DNA of 64,000 bases from Neostapfia colusana (lineage: Eukaryota; Streptophyta; Magnoliopsida; Poales; Poaceae), in the NCBI GenBank assembly GCA_030760725.1, contig JASWHV010000003.1:117274153-117338152 (forward strand), read 5' to 3'. Of this stretch, positions 10,101 to 21,109 are shown in pieces (within the stretch, counting starts at the first letter, position 1; the number at the start of each line of letters is the position of its first letter). Both the position numbers and the translations under genes were made by a program. The notes beneath the pieces were generated by a model that was given only the letters and a program-made list of their open reading frames with translations, was not told where the DNA came from and searched no databases.

Positions 10101-11033
10101 GACGAGGTTATAAGGCTCAATCTATGTCTAGTAAATAGTGGTGAAGCCATCGCCATGGAAGTGGACTACACATTAGAGCGAGACATACGCGAAGGTCAAA
10201 AGAATGATGAGAAGATACAAGAGATCAGACAACTCATCAAGGAAAATAAAGCTCCGGGTTTTAGAGAGGATGAACAACGAACGGTGTGGCACGGGAAAAG
10301 AATCTGTGTGCCTGAAGTAAAGGAGATTCGTGAATTGATTTTGAAGGAGGCTCACGATTCTGACTATTCCATTCATCCTGGGAGTACAAAGATGTACCAG
10401 GACCTCAAAAGCTGGTATTGGTGGTATGGCATGAAGCGAGATGTCGCGGAACATGTTGCCCTATGTGACACATGTCAGATGGTGAAAGCAGAACATCAAC
10501 GACCCGCGGGATTATTGCAACCACTCAAAGTGCCTAAATGGAAATGGGAAGAAATCAGCATGGATTTCATTGTGGGATTGCCTAGAACCCAATCAGGATA
10601 TGATTCAATATGGGTCATCATTGATAGGCTAACCAAGATAGCTCATTTCATCCCCGTGAAAGAAAGCTACAGCGGATCCAAATTGGTAGAGTTGTACATG
10701 TCAAGGATCGTGTTTTACCATGGAGTGCCAAAGAAGATTGTGTCGGATCGAGGGACACAGTTCACCTCCAGGTTCTGGCAGAAGTTGCACGAAACCATGG
10801 GAACCCATCTGAACTTTAGTTCTGCCTATCATCCTCAAACCGACGGGCAGACGGAGAGAACCAATCAGATCCTTGAAGATATGCTGAGGGCATGTGCACT
10901 CAAAAACAATAGGAGTTGGGACAAGAACTTACCGTATGCGGAGTTTTCCTATAACAACAACTATCAAGCTAGTATGAAGATGTCACCGTTTGAAGCTTTG
11001 TACGGGAGGAAGTGCAGAACTCCCCTATTTTAG
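7134..11033 (+). CDS. gag-pol: K gag-pol polyprotein, ended early by a nonsense codon
   Basis: A 1299-residue frame encoding, in order: basic N-terminus; retrotransposon Gag domain (about 95-240, with FLGTQPPKF, WEEFK, REYLTKF); CCHC zinc knuckle CFSCGEVGHYAHKC (343-356); aspartic protease with DSGATHSF (Asp405); reverse transcriptase with LRSGYHQL and FIDD (714-717); RNase H with YCDASG (Asp863) and TDHKSLKYIF; integrase zinc finger (SIHPGS near 1079, CDTC near 1111); integrase core with MDF (Asp1144), SDRGTQF (near 1204) and Glu in QTERTNQ (near 1240). All catalytic residues I can check are present. The frame stops at TAG 11031-11033, where the family has Trp (TGG), and stays open in the same frame for another 189 codons. 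Gag, protease and pol share one frame with no frameshift. ATG 7134 follows CAG. Confidence 0.95.
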   Translation: MAGRGKGRAANPANNNDEACNPHLSGGQDRGGRREGVAPLHQMLENQNQLIQNLTQVVANLHHVPPPQAAPRQPRLSEFLGTQPPKFASAAEPLEADDWLKTIESKMRIIQCQGYERVLFASHQLHGPAADWWTTYMAAHHDPENITWEEFKRSFRNHYIPRGELKNKRKEFLGLQQGNMTVREYLTKFTQLSRYAPRDIETDEQKQDCFVEGLTAEMQCAMSSNEYESFQKMVDRAFVVERKLKAMENENKRKAGWSHQASGSNTRPRLMQQPTGQTNCAAVPYSAPRGYNPNYRPPAAPIQPQRQFVQQPRPAYPPRPAVQGPPNQPQDSKGQAPKVGVQCFSCGEVGHYAHKCPKKKPTQPQQHNVMRGRVNHVTMEEAQEAPDVVVGKFSANLHIATLLFDSGATHSFIAQGFVKKHDLATTQMNHMLAVNSPGGEIRTRQVCPKVNLDINGVVFTANLIVIDSPGIDIILEMDWLTKHKGIIHCSTRTVELTHPSGTRVKFIIIHEPRRDIKLNQVEVKVEEIRTIREYPDVFPEELPGMPADREVEFAIELVPGTAPIYKRPYRMDSKQLELKDHLRELTEKGYIRPSSSPWGAPVIFVPKKDGTQRLCMDYRALNEVTIKNKYPLPRIEYLFDQLRGACVFSKIDLRSGYHQLKIRQSDIPKIAFVSRYGLYEYTVMPFGLTNAPAYFMYLMNKVFMEYLDKFVVVFIDDILVFSKDEEEHEKHLRLVLQRLREHQLYAKLSKCEFWLKRVPFLGHIISEGGISVDPAKIEDIQKWKTPENVGEVRSFLGLAGYYRRFIEGFSKISRPLTKLLEKGITFTWTPQCETSFQELKKRLTTAPVLVMPDMQKNFTVYCDASGNGLGCVLMQEGHVVAYASRQLRKHEKNYPTHDLELAVVVHALKIWRHYLMGKRTEIYTDHKSLKYIFTQPDLNLRQRRWLELINDFDVGINYHPGKANVVADALSRKVQVNKLSLKGMPAELKDEVIRLNLCLVNSGEAIAMEVDYTLERDIREGQKNDEKIQEIRQLIKENKAPGFREDEQRTVWHGKRICVPEVKEIRELILKEAHDSDYSIHPGSTKMYQDLKSWYWWYGMKRDVAEHVALCDTCQMVKAEHQRPAGLLQPLKVPKWKWEEISMDFIVGLPRTQSGYDSIWVIIDRLTKIAHFIPVKESYSGSKLVELYMSRIVFYHGVPKKIVSDRGTQFTSRFWQKLHETMGTHLNFSSAYHPQTDGQTERTNQILEDMLRACALKNNRSWDKNLPYAEFSYNNNYQASMKMSPFEALYGRKCRTPLF

Positions 11034-11600
11034 AACCAAACAGGGGAAAGTAAAGTGTTTGGTCCAGAAGTACTACAAGAAGCCGAGGCGAAGGTGAGGG
11101 AAATTCGCAATAACTTGAGGATAGCACAGACACGCCAAAAGAGCTATGCCGATGTACGAAGAAGAGAGCTCATTTTTAACGTGGGGGACTATGTCTATCT
11201 CAAGGTGTCCCCTATCAGAGGACTTCGTCGGTTCAAGGTGAAAGGGAAGTTGTCACCTCGATACATCGGACCCTTTCAAGTTTTGGAGAGGAAAGGCGAA
11301 GTGGCGTATCAACTAGAATTACCGGCTCGTCTATCGGATGTGCACGATGTATTCCATGTGTCACAACTCAAGAAATGCCTGAGGACGCCTGAGGAGGTGT
11401 TACCCATGAATGAAGTGGATGTAGCTGAGGATTTGTCTTATGCCGAGCAACCATACAAGATTTTGGAGACAATGGAACGCCTCACCAGAAATAAAAGAAT
11501 CCGGATGTGCAAGGTGCAGTGGAAGCATCACTCAGAAGAGGAAGCCACCTGGGAGCGGGAAGATGAGCTAAAGGCACAATTTCCGGAATTGATTTCTTAG
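11034..11600 (+). pseudogene. K integrase C-terminus and chromodomain, cut off by TAG
   Basis: Continuation of gag-pol in the same frame after the single TAG. It encodes the integrase C-terminal GPY/F module (YIGPFQVL, then VHDVFHVSQLKKCL) and a chromodomain-like end (YKILETMERL ... VQWKHHSEEEATWERE) finishing LKAQFPELIS. In chromoviruses this tail directs integration toward chromatin marks (known for the family). Without readthrough, K protein lacks both modules. No other damage is visible, so the stop is probably recent. There is an internal ATG at 11055, but no sign of a separate promoter. Confidence 0.9.
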
Positions 11601-11626
11601 AACCACCAATCTCGAGGACGAGATTT

Positions 11627-11645
11627 CTTTTAAGGGGGGTAGAGC
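11627..11645 (+). other. K polypurine tract
   Basis: TTTTAAGGGGGGTAGAGC immediately before the 3' LTR, preceded by CTCGAGGACGAGA, the common end of plant Ty3/gypsy internal regions. It primes plus-strand DNA synthesis. Confidence 0.88.
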
Positions 11646-14596
11646 TGTAACACCCCAAAATTTTGTTAAGACCCTAAAATCATATTAAGAGGGGAATTTA
11701 AAAATTTTTGGACGTGTTGCATGTTTTACAAAAATTCAAATTCAAACTGAAATTCAAATTAAACTCAAATCAGAAAAGAAATAGAAAAAGAGAAAACAGA
11801 AAAAAACCGGCCAGTGGGCCGCAACCCACAAGCTGGCCCACCTAGCGACCGCGCCAGCCCGCAGCCGGGCGCGCCGTTTCCCCCACTGACAGGCGGGGCC
11901 CGCCAGTTCATCGTCTACCTCGCGCCAGCGCCGGACTCTCTCACCCGAATCGAAACTGATCGGGAATTCTCGCGTATTCCAACCGAATTCCGTTCGGGGG
12001 CGACGCAAACTCGATCTAAACCACCCCGCCGCCCTCCCCCGTCTATAAAAACCCCGGCCTCGTTCTGTTTTTCCCACTCGATCCGCCGATTTTCCTTCGG
12101 ACGGTCCACGTCAGCCCCGCGTTATAAAGACTGGAAATCTTACGTGCTACCCCCCGGGGTTCTCGGGAAATAAGAGCTAGCCCCGGAAACTTCTGATCTA
12201 GCCCCTGGAACTTCAGAAAATAATGTAAATTTATTTAAAAATCAGTTTTAGCCCCTGGACTTAATAAAAATTAGGAAAAACTCCTCTGATAAGTGTAGCT
12301 AGACCCCTGGAAATTCTGAAAATAATATTATAGACCCTGTAGTGGGGTGAGTTTACCTTTTTAGCCATGTTTAATATTTAAATTGGGAAATTGAATATAT
12401 GGCATGTGTTTAAAACTTAAAAAGTGGGACAAACATATTGTCAAAATTAAATTAAAGACTTTCTCAGTATTTAGGAAACTTTGGAGTGAGATAAAAACAT
12501 ATTTTGGGCTGAATTGAATCTGTTTAATTTATTATTCACATTTAGGGACACATTTTTAAGTAAAGAATAGTTCTAGAAAATAGGGAAAATAATTGTGAAA
12601 TAGTTTACATCAGAGGAAAAGGTCAAAAATATGTTAGCAAATATTTTAGATCAGAACCTATTCTGTTTAGATGATGTATCTTGTTATTTTTATAATAAAG
12701 TTCACACTTAGGCATAGGAAATAAATCTGAAAATATAACAACTAGTAAATGATAAATGGAGTTTCTAAAATCCAAAGAATTCAGTTTAGGGTTGGTAGAA
12801 ATTCTGAAGACACATATGGAGAAGAAAAATACCTTTCATGCACACTTGGTAGCTAAAAGGTGTATCAATTGAATATAAGGAATTTATTTAATTGGAAACT
12901 CATATATTATATACAAACATAAAAATGAATACAAAAGTAGAAATCATATGCACATGTTTAAAAGTGCATGTAAGCCAAAATCAACACACATAGAGTAAAC
13001 ACAACACATAGAAATGAGAATGACTTTCATAAATATGAATGTGTGGTTTGTATGAAGTGGAAGTGTGAACCATGTCTTATGGATTGTTGTTTTTCTTTTG
13101 CTATGTGTGATGGTATGATGTAGAACCTGCTCAAGAGCAAGTTATTCCTTTCCAAGACCAGGACTACCCATTTCAAGAGCAGGAGGAAGGAGGCAAGTGT
13201 CCTTGACCACTTTGATCCTATGCTAGGATGTGTAGATAGAATTATTTGCATTGTGAAGTTAACTATGAAACCCATGCTAGGAAGTTTCCCTAGAATTGCA
13301 TCACCTTGTTTCCTAGTAGCTTGGGTTGGGATTTATTTTATCATGTCATTTATTATTATGCTTATGCTTAGCCATGCTTAGAATGGGATATTTGGGATAT
13401 GAGATCATCAGTTTATTTTACCATACTCTTGAATGAGATATTGTGAGTTATGTAGAGGTAGGGATCAAGGCAAGTTGGATGTTTTGGTTGGTGCTGGGTG
13501 CACGAGACTCGGGTTTGTGTTTAGTACTTGCCTGGATCCTAAGGACCGGTTCATGGAGCATGTAACCTGGCTTTACAGTGCCAACCACATGCTGAGATGG
13601 GGCAGCTTGGCCAATTAATTAGGTGTATCCCCGGCGTAGTATGGGTGTGTTGGATGGTGCGGGGAGTAGGTGTCAGCTGGACTACCATATGAACCGCAAG
13701 GCTCAAGAGGGGGCCACTGCAGCGGGGTTGGAGCCTCTTGTATGCTGTTAGGGGTGAAACCTCAGTGGGCCCACGCTCGTCGGGAATCCCTTTGTAAAGG
13801 CTTCATAGTGATTTCATGGCTACACACCTGGGAAGTGTGAATGTAGTTCGTAGCCACTGGCATAATGGAGGTTCTTTTAAGTCCACCCGGCAACGGAGGA
13901 TGAAATCACTACATGTGGGTACAGTGGTACAAACTCTGCAGAGTCAAAACTGTCATGACAGCCGTGCTCACGGTCAAGAGCGGCTTGGACTTATTCATGA
14001 TTAGAGGATTGATGGTTTTGGAAGTTGTGGATGTTAAGCGGGGAGCTTAACATTGGAAATGATGTTATGGTTATTTGATTATGATGATGGGATGGGAGAT
14101 TGGGACCATTTCACCTGTGTAGTAATGTAGGTGCTTAATAAGCTAAGGTGATAGGTAATAATTGCATAGTGCTTTAACCATGAGTTCAGACTCCCCTTGT
14201 TTTAGCCATGCATGATATAATTTTCCCACACTTGCTGAGTACCATCGGTACTCAACCTTGCATATTTGTTGGTTTATATTGCTGCTCAGGTCAAGATAAT
14301 GAGGTGGTGTATAATGACCAAGGCTTTGGACCCGAAGAAGGTTTCTAGGTTCATGGAGACCCCCCGGGCAACGCATGTAACGGAGCCCACAAGAATAATT
14401 TTCCGCTGCTAGTTTATTTACTTGTGATGAACTTTTTATTGTCCAACGAGACATTTGCTATGTAAGACTTATCTATATTCGACACCTGGCTTGTAATAAA
14501 TGATGCTTCACTATTTGTCATCACATGTATGAGAAAATGATCCTGGCATACATGTGATATTCACTTGGTTGTTCTTCGAAAAAACCGGGTGTGACA
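11646..14596 (+). repeat. K 3' LTR (2951 bp, internal deletion)
   Basis: Same ends as the 5' LTR and about 1.6% different over the aligned part. It lacks about 425 bp (5' LTR about 2914-3335), joined near 12098 with a short CGG homology at the breakpoint. The lost block lies just downstream of the TATA box and includes the CG-rich leader. TATA at 12043-12050, poly-A signal AATAAA at 14495-14500 and hairpin at 14521-14557 are kept. Transcripts from a new copy would differ, because reverse transcription copies U3 from this LTR. Confidence 0.95.
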
Positions 14597-14601
14597 CCGG
14601 A
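14597..14601 (+). repeat. Right target-site duplication of K
   Basis: CCGGA, one base from the left copy CCGTA at 2451-2455. N1 pol continues without loss after it. Confidence 0.85.
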
Positions 14602-15696
14602 CAAGATGGCACCAAAGGAATTGGAAGAATTGAAAGAACAAATGATGGACCTGCTGTACAAAGGCTTTATAAGGCTGTGCTCCTCACCATGGGGATGTTC
14701 GGCGCTGTTTGTAAAGAAGAAGGATGAGACATTGTGGCTTTGTGTGGACTATCGGCCACTAAACACCATCACGATAAAAAATAAGTACCCACTGCCCCAT
14801 ATTGGTATGTTGTTTGATCAGCTGGTAGGGGCAATAATATTTTCCAAGATGGATTTGAGATCAGGGTACCATCAAATAAAAATCCGAATAGAGGACATAT
14901 CGAAGATGGCTTTCTCGACGAAGTACGGACTATATGAGTACCTTGTCATGTCTTTCGGCCTCACCAACACTCCAGCCCACTTCATGTATTTGATGAACTC
15001 TGTGTTCATGCCGGAGCATTACAAATTTGTCTTGGTCTTCATCATCGACATTTTGGTTTATTCCAAGTCGGAAGAAAAGCACGCAAATGACTTGCATATA
15101 GTATTGCAGCGGCTGCGAGATCATAAGCTATACGTAAAATTCAGCAAATGTGAGTTCTGGATCTCTCAAGTACCCTTTCTCGGGCATATAATCTCAGTGG
15201 AGTGAATCGCTGTAGATCCGAGTAAGATTGTACAAGTGCTGAATTGGAAATCCCCGATGTCTGTCCATGAGGTTCGGAGTTTCCTCGGACTCGTGGGGTA
15301 TTATCGGAGGTTCATCCCGAGCTTCTCAATAATTGCAAAGCCGATGACCGAACTGCTTAAAAGGACTTCCAAATATATCTAGAGTCCAGCATGTGAAGCG
15401 ACATTTAAAGTTTTGGTGAAGCACCTCACATCAGCACCGGTTTTGGTACAACCGGATACCACAAAACCATTTAATGTTTATTGCGATGTACCCGGCATCA
15501 GACTCGGATTTGTGCTGATGCAAGAAAGGAGGGTGGTCGCGTATGGATCATGGCAGCTCTGGAATCATAAGCAGAATTATCCAACTCATGACTTAGAGCT
15601 CACGGCTGTGGTACTTGCTCTCAAGATGTGGAGGCATTCTTTGCTCAGGAACCTCGTACATCTTTATACAGACCACAAGAGTCTAAAATACATATT
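14602..15696 (+). pseudogene. N1 pol fragment, reverse transcriptase and start of RNase H
   Basis: Continues N1 pol after K. It encodes MAPKELEELKEQ, SSPWGCSALFVKKKDE, YRPLNTITIKNKYPLP, LRSGYHQIKI, the active-site strand, FLGHIIS and, after damage, RNase H (YCDVPG, TDHKSLKYIF). It is inactive. The RT motif FIDD reads FIID (15038-15049), so the first catalytic Asp is lost. There are TGA at 15203-15205 and TAG near 15379 where the family has Gly and Trp. It stops within KYIF because element N2 is inserted at 15697. The remaining RNase H and integrase should reappear to the right of the whole nest. The last five bases before N2, ATATT, are the predicted TSD. Confidence 0.92.
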
Positions 15697-16759
15697 TGTA
15701 AAATCCCACATGTTCTCTTACCATGGTAAACTGAACTTGTGTTGTTCAGATCATGACCATGAGCGATCAAGCGTGTTCTATAATCAAATCAAATTGTTCA
15801 CTCGAATTCAAATGTGGTCATCAGAAAAAGAGGATGCAAACTGTTGTTTCAAATTTCCCACTTGCAGCAGCCAATTTAAAAATCTGATTCCATATTAAAA
15901 TTCTTCAGGTACAAATTAGTGGGAATACAATGTTTTAATAAAATTTGGAGGTGCTTTACTAAGTATTTCAAAGATTGAATTTGGATGAAACTTTGTCAAT
16001 TGTCCAAATGGATTCCATATTCGAACCCCACATGTTTGAATTGGATCACCTGCCAAATTTGAGAGAGTTTGAAGGATAGGGAGGGGATTGTGGGACCCAC
16101 TTGTCAGCTACACACAAAGATCTTCACAGCAGTCGGTTTTCTCTCTTCTCTCTCGAAGGCCACCGCGATGCACACCGAGGCACCTGTGCGGAAGAACGCC
16201 AAACCCCTTGCCGCTTGATGCTTCATGCCTTAAAGGCTCACAGGAGCACCCCAAACTTGTTCATTTCAGCAACTACGGCGTTTTCCCGAGCTCTGCTTCT
16301 CCCTCGCGCTAAACCGAGCAGCACCATCACTGCCACCTCTTTTGTTGGATTGTGAGCCGGCGGGTTCGTGCATGCAGAGCCTCACCGGGCAGAAAAATGG
16401 AACCGTAGGTTCATCCACCACATCCTTGGCACGAAATTGATTGGTTTATGGCTTACACAACCCTAGCGCAACTCTTCCTCACGGCGACCGAACATCACCG
16501 ATGATTGTGGCTCCTGTGGAAAGCCCGAACCAAATGGTTTCAAGCTTGAGCAAGCACCCCCAGAGACGCGCTGGAGAATCAAGGTACTCCTCCCCAAACC
16601 ACATCCCTAGGTGTGGACCTCGAGCTCCAATTCAGAAATTTTCTTCCGGACTGTGCAAACCAACCTCTCGGTAAGGATTCGTGAAATTCGACCTCAATTC
16701 ATGTTTTCAGTTCATCATATGGTGCACACTTGATCTACACTAGCTAGTGACCCTTCCGT

Positions 16760-16775
16760 CCCCCCCCCCCCCCCC
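16760..16775 (+). repeat. Poly-C run of 16
   Basis: Uninterrupted C16 within the N2 LTR, absent from the other LTR copies. Either a slippage tract or an assembly-sensitive homopolymer. Confidence 0.9.
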
Positions 16776-18256
16776 GAAAACCTAGCTTAAAAGCGGATGT
16801 AGATGACCCATTTCAAGCTTTTCCGAACACAACCATGGCAGAGGCCGTCGGTCGCACGGTAAAACCCTAGTTGGCGATCTTCCCGAGCTTGTTGGTGTCC
16901 ATGTCGAGCTTCCCCATGCTCCACTGGTGCTGTAGATCCAAAAACCCGCACGTTTGAAGGTCTAGAGAGGAGGGCCAATGTCGCTGAAGTACTCCCGCAG
17001 CCGCCTCCCGTCGCACGAGGTGTTAGGGTTATCGCCGACCTCCGGTGAGGGCATGGGCGCGTTCCTCACCTTGGTTTAGGGGTTAGCGGTGACTTCTAGG
17101 TTGGGAAGTGACCGGGAGGCACGGATCCATTGTATCGCCACCGCTGCCGGTGAGGACGGGCGGAAAAAATCGGGAGGAAGAAGAAGAGGGGGCCTGGAAA
17201 ACCCGTCGGTGAGAGGGGAAATTTCCCTGAGATCCTCTGTGGCAACGGATCAAGTGTGAATTCACGGGTTAAAACCCTGTGGTCCATGTGGCTCCCACCT
17301 CAGTGGTTGATTTAAAACCCATGGGCCCAGCTACGGTGCAATGGTTTTCAAGTTGAAAGAAAAATTCCAGATTCAGTTCAAACTTCTGAAATTCATAACT
17401 TTTGCTAGGAAATTCCAAATTTAGTGATTCAAATTGGATCAGATTCAGTTTCGAAATATCTATACGAATTTTCAATCCAATTGGTATGAAACTCAATAAT
17501 ATATTCTGGTTAATTTTTTGAAAATTTTCAGTAAAAGAATTACTGAGGGAGTTTGGTTCATCCAAAAATTCCCAAAATTTACCAGAATACTATTTAGGAT
17601 ATTATTGAACTTCTAGGAAAGTTTCATATCATTTGGAGTTAGTTTGGGTATAAAAATTCAGAGTACAAACTACTGTACTCAACTAGGTCCAGAAACATTT
17701 TCAGAAAAAGTTCCATCTTTGTAAAATCAGTTCTGACCAATACTTAGATCCAAAAATCCTAGGAAACTTTATGCATGATCTATGTGCTCTGATTGAAATT
17801 TTAGTTCAATTGATCTTGCATTCAATTGCAAATTTCTTCATAATTAATTCTTATGAGCAGAACTGCTTACTGAATTAATCTGGGAGAACTACTCTATGAA
17901 AAATCCTGTAACTTAGCCCAAAATTCTTTCTTGTGGCCAGGAACTCACATGCAAAGTTTCAGCTCAAGTTGAACGTTAGATCTTGCTGTACCTGTTATCC
18001 ATTCTCATGTATATGAGAAATCATAGGAATATTGATGGGATCAATTCTTCTATCAGATCAATCCAAAGTTTAGAACTCATCATATCAACTCCTGTTCTAA
18101 ACTAATTTCTGCTATTTCCTTTAGTTTGACCAGGTTTAGATTAAAATTCTTATATTTTCTTGCATATGCTTTGTCATAACATTTAGTTGACGAGGATCAA
18201 TAATCAAGAGGAGCTTGGAGCAGACTCAAGTGGATCAAGTGATTCAGAGTGACAGG

Positions 18257-18273
18257 ATATATATATATATATA
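18257..18273 (+). repeat. (AT)8 microsatellite
   Basis: ATATATATATATATATA in the N2 LTR just before the conserved GCAAGCCC site. It interrupts what is a coding-like exon in other LTRs. Confidence 0.85.
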
Positions 18274-19512
18274 CCTGCAAACCAAAGGCAAGCCCTGGTT
18301 TGCATTTAACAGCTATTAAGTTTTTGCTTTGTATACATTATGTTGGTTAGGATTGAGATGTGCATTATGTCTAGATGATTTGATACTCCACGTGCACGAC
18401 CAGATAATCCGATGGAGTATTGGGTAGTTGTCATGTCCTCACGTACAAACTGCTATGCTTAATGTTGTATAGGATTCGGTAGAAGTCGAGTGGTTGGACC
18501 TTACTTGCATGGCTAGGAATTGGAGCACACGGGATCGGTTCAAGAATTGGTGTAGTAATCTGAAATTGAGACCGGGTAGGTTGTAGGGGCAGCAGGACAT
18601 AGGGGTCTGTGTGCATTAGCCCTGCCCATGTCGTTGAGGACCGATCCGTGTGCAGCCCAGTTGGACAAGTTTGAGTTGTGTACTGGAAGCATGCTGGCTA
18701 TATGGGACCCAGTAAACCGATGTACCTTGGGAAGTTTGTGTTGAGACTTTTTCAATCGCCTCAAGCGTTCGTCTGTAGCACATGTCATGCAGTCCGAGCG
18801 TATTTTGATTTGAATCACCGTCGCTCGCGGATATTTGAGCATACTTGTTCTCACAGTCGTGACGTAGTAATTAATTGCAATTGAGATAGGAACTAATCAC
18901 TGTTGTTATGAATTGTATACTATCATTTGGTTGTTATCTTGTATCGATTAGATTAGTGTAAATTAAATTCAGTTTTCACCTTGAGAAACTAACATTGGGA
19001 GGAAGCGTTTCTTGTCTGATTGTGGACTTCCGATGTTGAGGTGCCCAAGGTTAATAATCTGCTGCTAATACAATATGACAATAAGGATCCACCTTTAGGC
19101 GAGTCCATTATGCAATTTACTATCCTATGTTTATGTCATTACCCTCATGTAGAGTCCCATATTTAGGCGAAACGATTAAGTCTTGCTGAGCCTTCGTGCT
19201 CACAGTGCTACAATAGTTGTTTTGCAGGTATTAACCATTACACTTATGAGTATGGTTGTCCGATGAGACTCGGAACCCTCCGAGTGGTACACTCATGGAA
19301 AACCCTGCCGCTGTTGTTTGTCTTCCTGTTGTTAGTGAGGAGCGCATCTGCGGGCTGGACGGATTCTCTTTTTCTTAGTATAGAAATGAGACGTGAGTTG
19401 TATTAGTCTTCCGCTGTAGTTTATTTTAATGTAAAGTATTTGTAAACTGAATACTTTGTAAATCTTCCACAATGATTTATGTAATATGATGCCTTTACTA
19501 TGTGTTCTGTTG

Positions 19513-19533
19513 GGTGTCGCATCGCACGACACC
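19513..19533 (+). other. U5 hairpin of N2
   Basis: GGTGTCG / CGACACC, 7-bp perfect stem with loop CATCGCA. Compared with N3 (GGTGCCG / CGGCACC) the fifth pair changed from C-G to T-A on both sides, a compensatory change. Confidence 0.65.
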
Positions 19534-19582
19534 ATCCAATGGGATTCCCGGATGTGAGGACCTCGAGGGGTCCCCACAGACG

Positions 19583-19594
19583 TGGATTAGAGCC
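19583..19594 (+). other. N2 primer-binding site, decayed
   Basis: TGGATTAGAGCC, a mutated form of TGGTATCAGAGCC, four bases after the LTR end and followed by GCGTTGGGAATAGCAC as in N3. Confidence 0.75.
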
Positions 19595-21109
19595 GCGTTG
19601 GGAATAGCACACTAATTAAAGATCATATTACGAGAAAATCTTAAGATATGGTGAGGAAACGGCACTAGGCCCATATAAGAACTATATTAGCATAGTTACT
19701 TAAGGTGACAAAGCTAACATATTTGCTTATGTCGGAAAACATGCATCTCGAGGCGTTCTATGTCTTGGGGAAAGCATGGCTGCGCTGTCCACCAGTCCAC
19801 ACAAGCTGAAGGGTGGAGCCTCATGGGTGGTAGGTAACCAGGCCAGCTCATGTGTTCTCTACGGCTCTTTATGTCGTTTGGGGTATGTGAGCAATGCCAG
19901 TCCCCGGCGTGCTGCGGGCAAGTAGGCAAAGACCCCATCATGTGGTTGGTAACATGAACGCATATCTCAAGGCATGTTTGGCTTGGGAACGTTCGTGTGA
20001 CTGAAGAAATACGGGCGTGTTAAAACTGCTGATCGAGTGGGGTCTAGTTTTGCACTGGATCCAATGATTGTATGTCTTCTGCAGGTACACTAACCATGAT
20101 AACTGTATTATGAGTAGAACACGTTTGCGAGTGACCATTCTTAGTTCCACCTGTGGAGACGTATATGCCGGGGTAATCTGTTTAGGATTTTCATTTGGTG
20201 AGGCAACGTAGTACCAACATATTTCTTATGATGCATTGACATCGTACTACACTTTATAACCTTCTTCCCTATGAGAAATGAATCATGAACTAACTTTCAA
20301 CTAAAAATGGAAGTCTTGAAACAAATAGTAGTTATTGAGCTCTTAATTTGAACTAAGATTCAAATAAGAGAATTGCTAGGCTTCAAAAGTCCAAAAGCAG
20401 AGTGCTCTGTTTCTGGCAGGAAATCTTACTGTACATTGACAGAGCATAACTCTGAGTAGATTTAACCAATGGAGGTGTATGATACAGTTCTGGAAAGTTT
20501 TTTTTAAGTTCTCTACAACTTCTCTGTATACCTCCAGAGCAAAATCACACGCCAAATTGGTGGAATGTCCAGTTGAATGCAAACCCTCTCTGGACATTTT
20601 TGTATATCATCCATAACTTTCTGTAGAAAATTCTCTAAGGGTCCTATGATACACCTTTGAAAAGGTTATCATATGTGTAACAATTTTGTAATTCAAAGTT
20701 TGTTCACAGTTGTGTTGTATTTTTATGTACAGCTAGGATAAAAACAGCCACATTCACAGGAGATGCTGGCAAATTTTATCCAGAAATTCTGTCAACTTTG
20801 AGTAACCATAACTTTTGATCCAGAACTGATATGGAGGTATATAAATACTCACTATAAAGATATTGAAGTTAACTGTAACTTTGTATTCAACTTGAGTTAT
20901 GAAAATGCTGTTAACAGGATCAAAATCTGGGTTGAGTGCAAACTGGTCTGTTCTGTCCAAAAAAGCTGACGGGTTTAGCATACTTTAAGGATTTGTGTAA
21001 ACATGAATGTTGTTACTGCTTCCATAAAGTTTTGACATATTCATGTTTTCCTTATATTCACATACTGCGGAGCTCAATTTTGACTCATCTCGAAATGTAT
21101 TTTTGCAGT
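19595..21109 (+). other. N2 leader with probable intron 20085-21108
   Basis: No gene. Contains the internal repeats shared with N3, N4 and N6 (CATATAAG..., TATGTCGGAAAA, CCCCATC.TGTGGTT). It has a candidate intron of 1024 bp from CTGCAG|GTACAC to TTTTTGCAG|, one base before the gag ATG. The same donor and acceptor arrangement is seen in N3 and N6. The intron itself is AT-rich. Confidence 0.6.

Larger units (their letters stand above)
2456..14596 (+). mobile_element. K: complete Tekay-type chromovirus retrotransposon
   Basis: Full-length Ty3/gypsy element of 12.1 kb. Its order is 5' LTR (2456-5831), PBS, an extra ORF (6052-6831), gag-pol (7134-11600), polypurine tract and 3' LTR (11646-14596). 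It has TG...CA ends and a 5-bp TSD with one mismatch. The LTRs differ at about 40 sites over 2.49 kb (hand count, about 1.6%), so the insertion is young relative to the rest of the window. The 3' LTR lacks about 425 bp present in the 5' LTR. Gag-pol has one nonsense codon, so K is non-autonomous as it stands unless that stop is read through. Clade assignment to Tekay/Del rests on LTR length, the Met PBS and the C-terminal chromodomain. Confidence 0.95.
15697..19578 (+). repeat. N2 5' LTR (3882 bp)
   Basis: Starts TGTAAAATCCCAC inside N1 RNase H and ends GGTCCCCACA before a damaged PBS. Same subfamily group as N3, S3 and N5, by shared blocks such as TTCTTCAGGT and TTTGGAGGTGCTTT. It holds a GC-rich exon-like block (about 16100-17250) with GGTAAGGATTC at about 16673, and the conserved AAAG|GCAAGCCC near 18285. 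The conserved TTGCTGAGCC...TTTTGCAG| box lies at about 19183-19229. The exon segment before GCAAGCC is degenerate here. It also has a run of 16 C and an (AT)8 tract. Short frames inside are not supported as genes. Confidence 0.9.
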
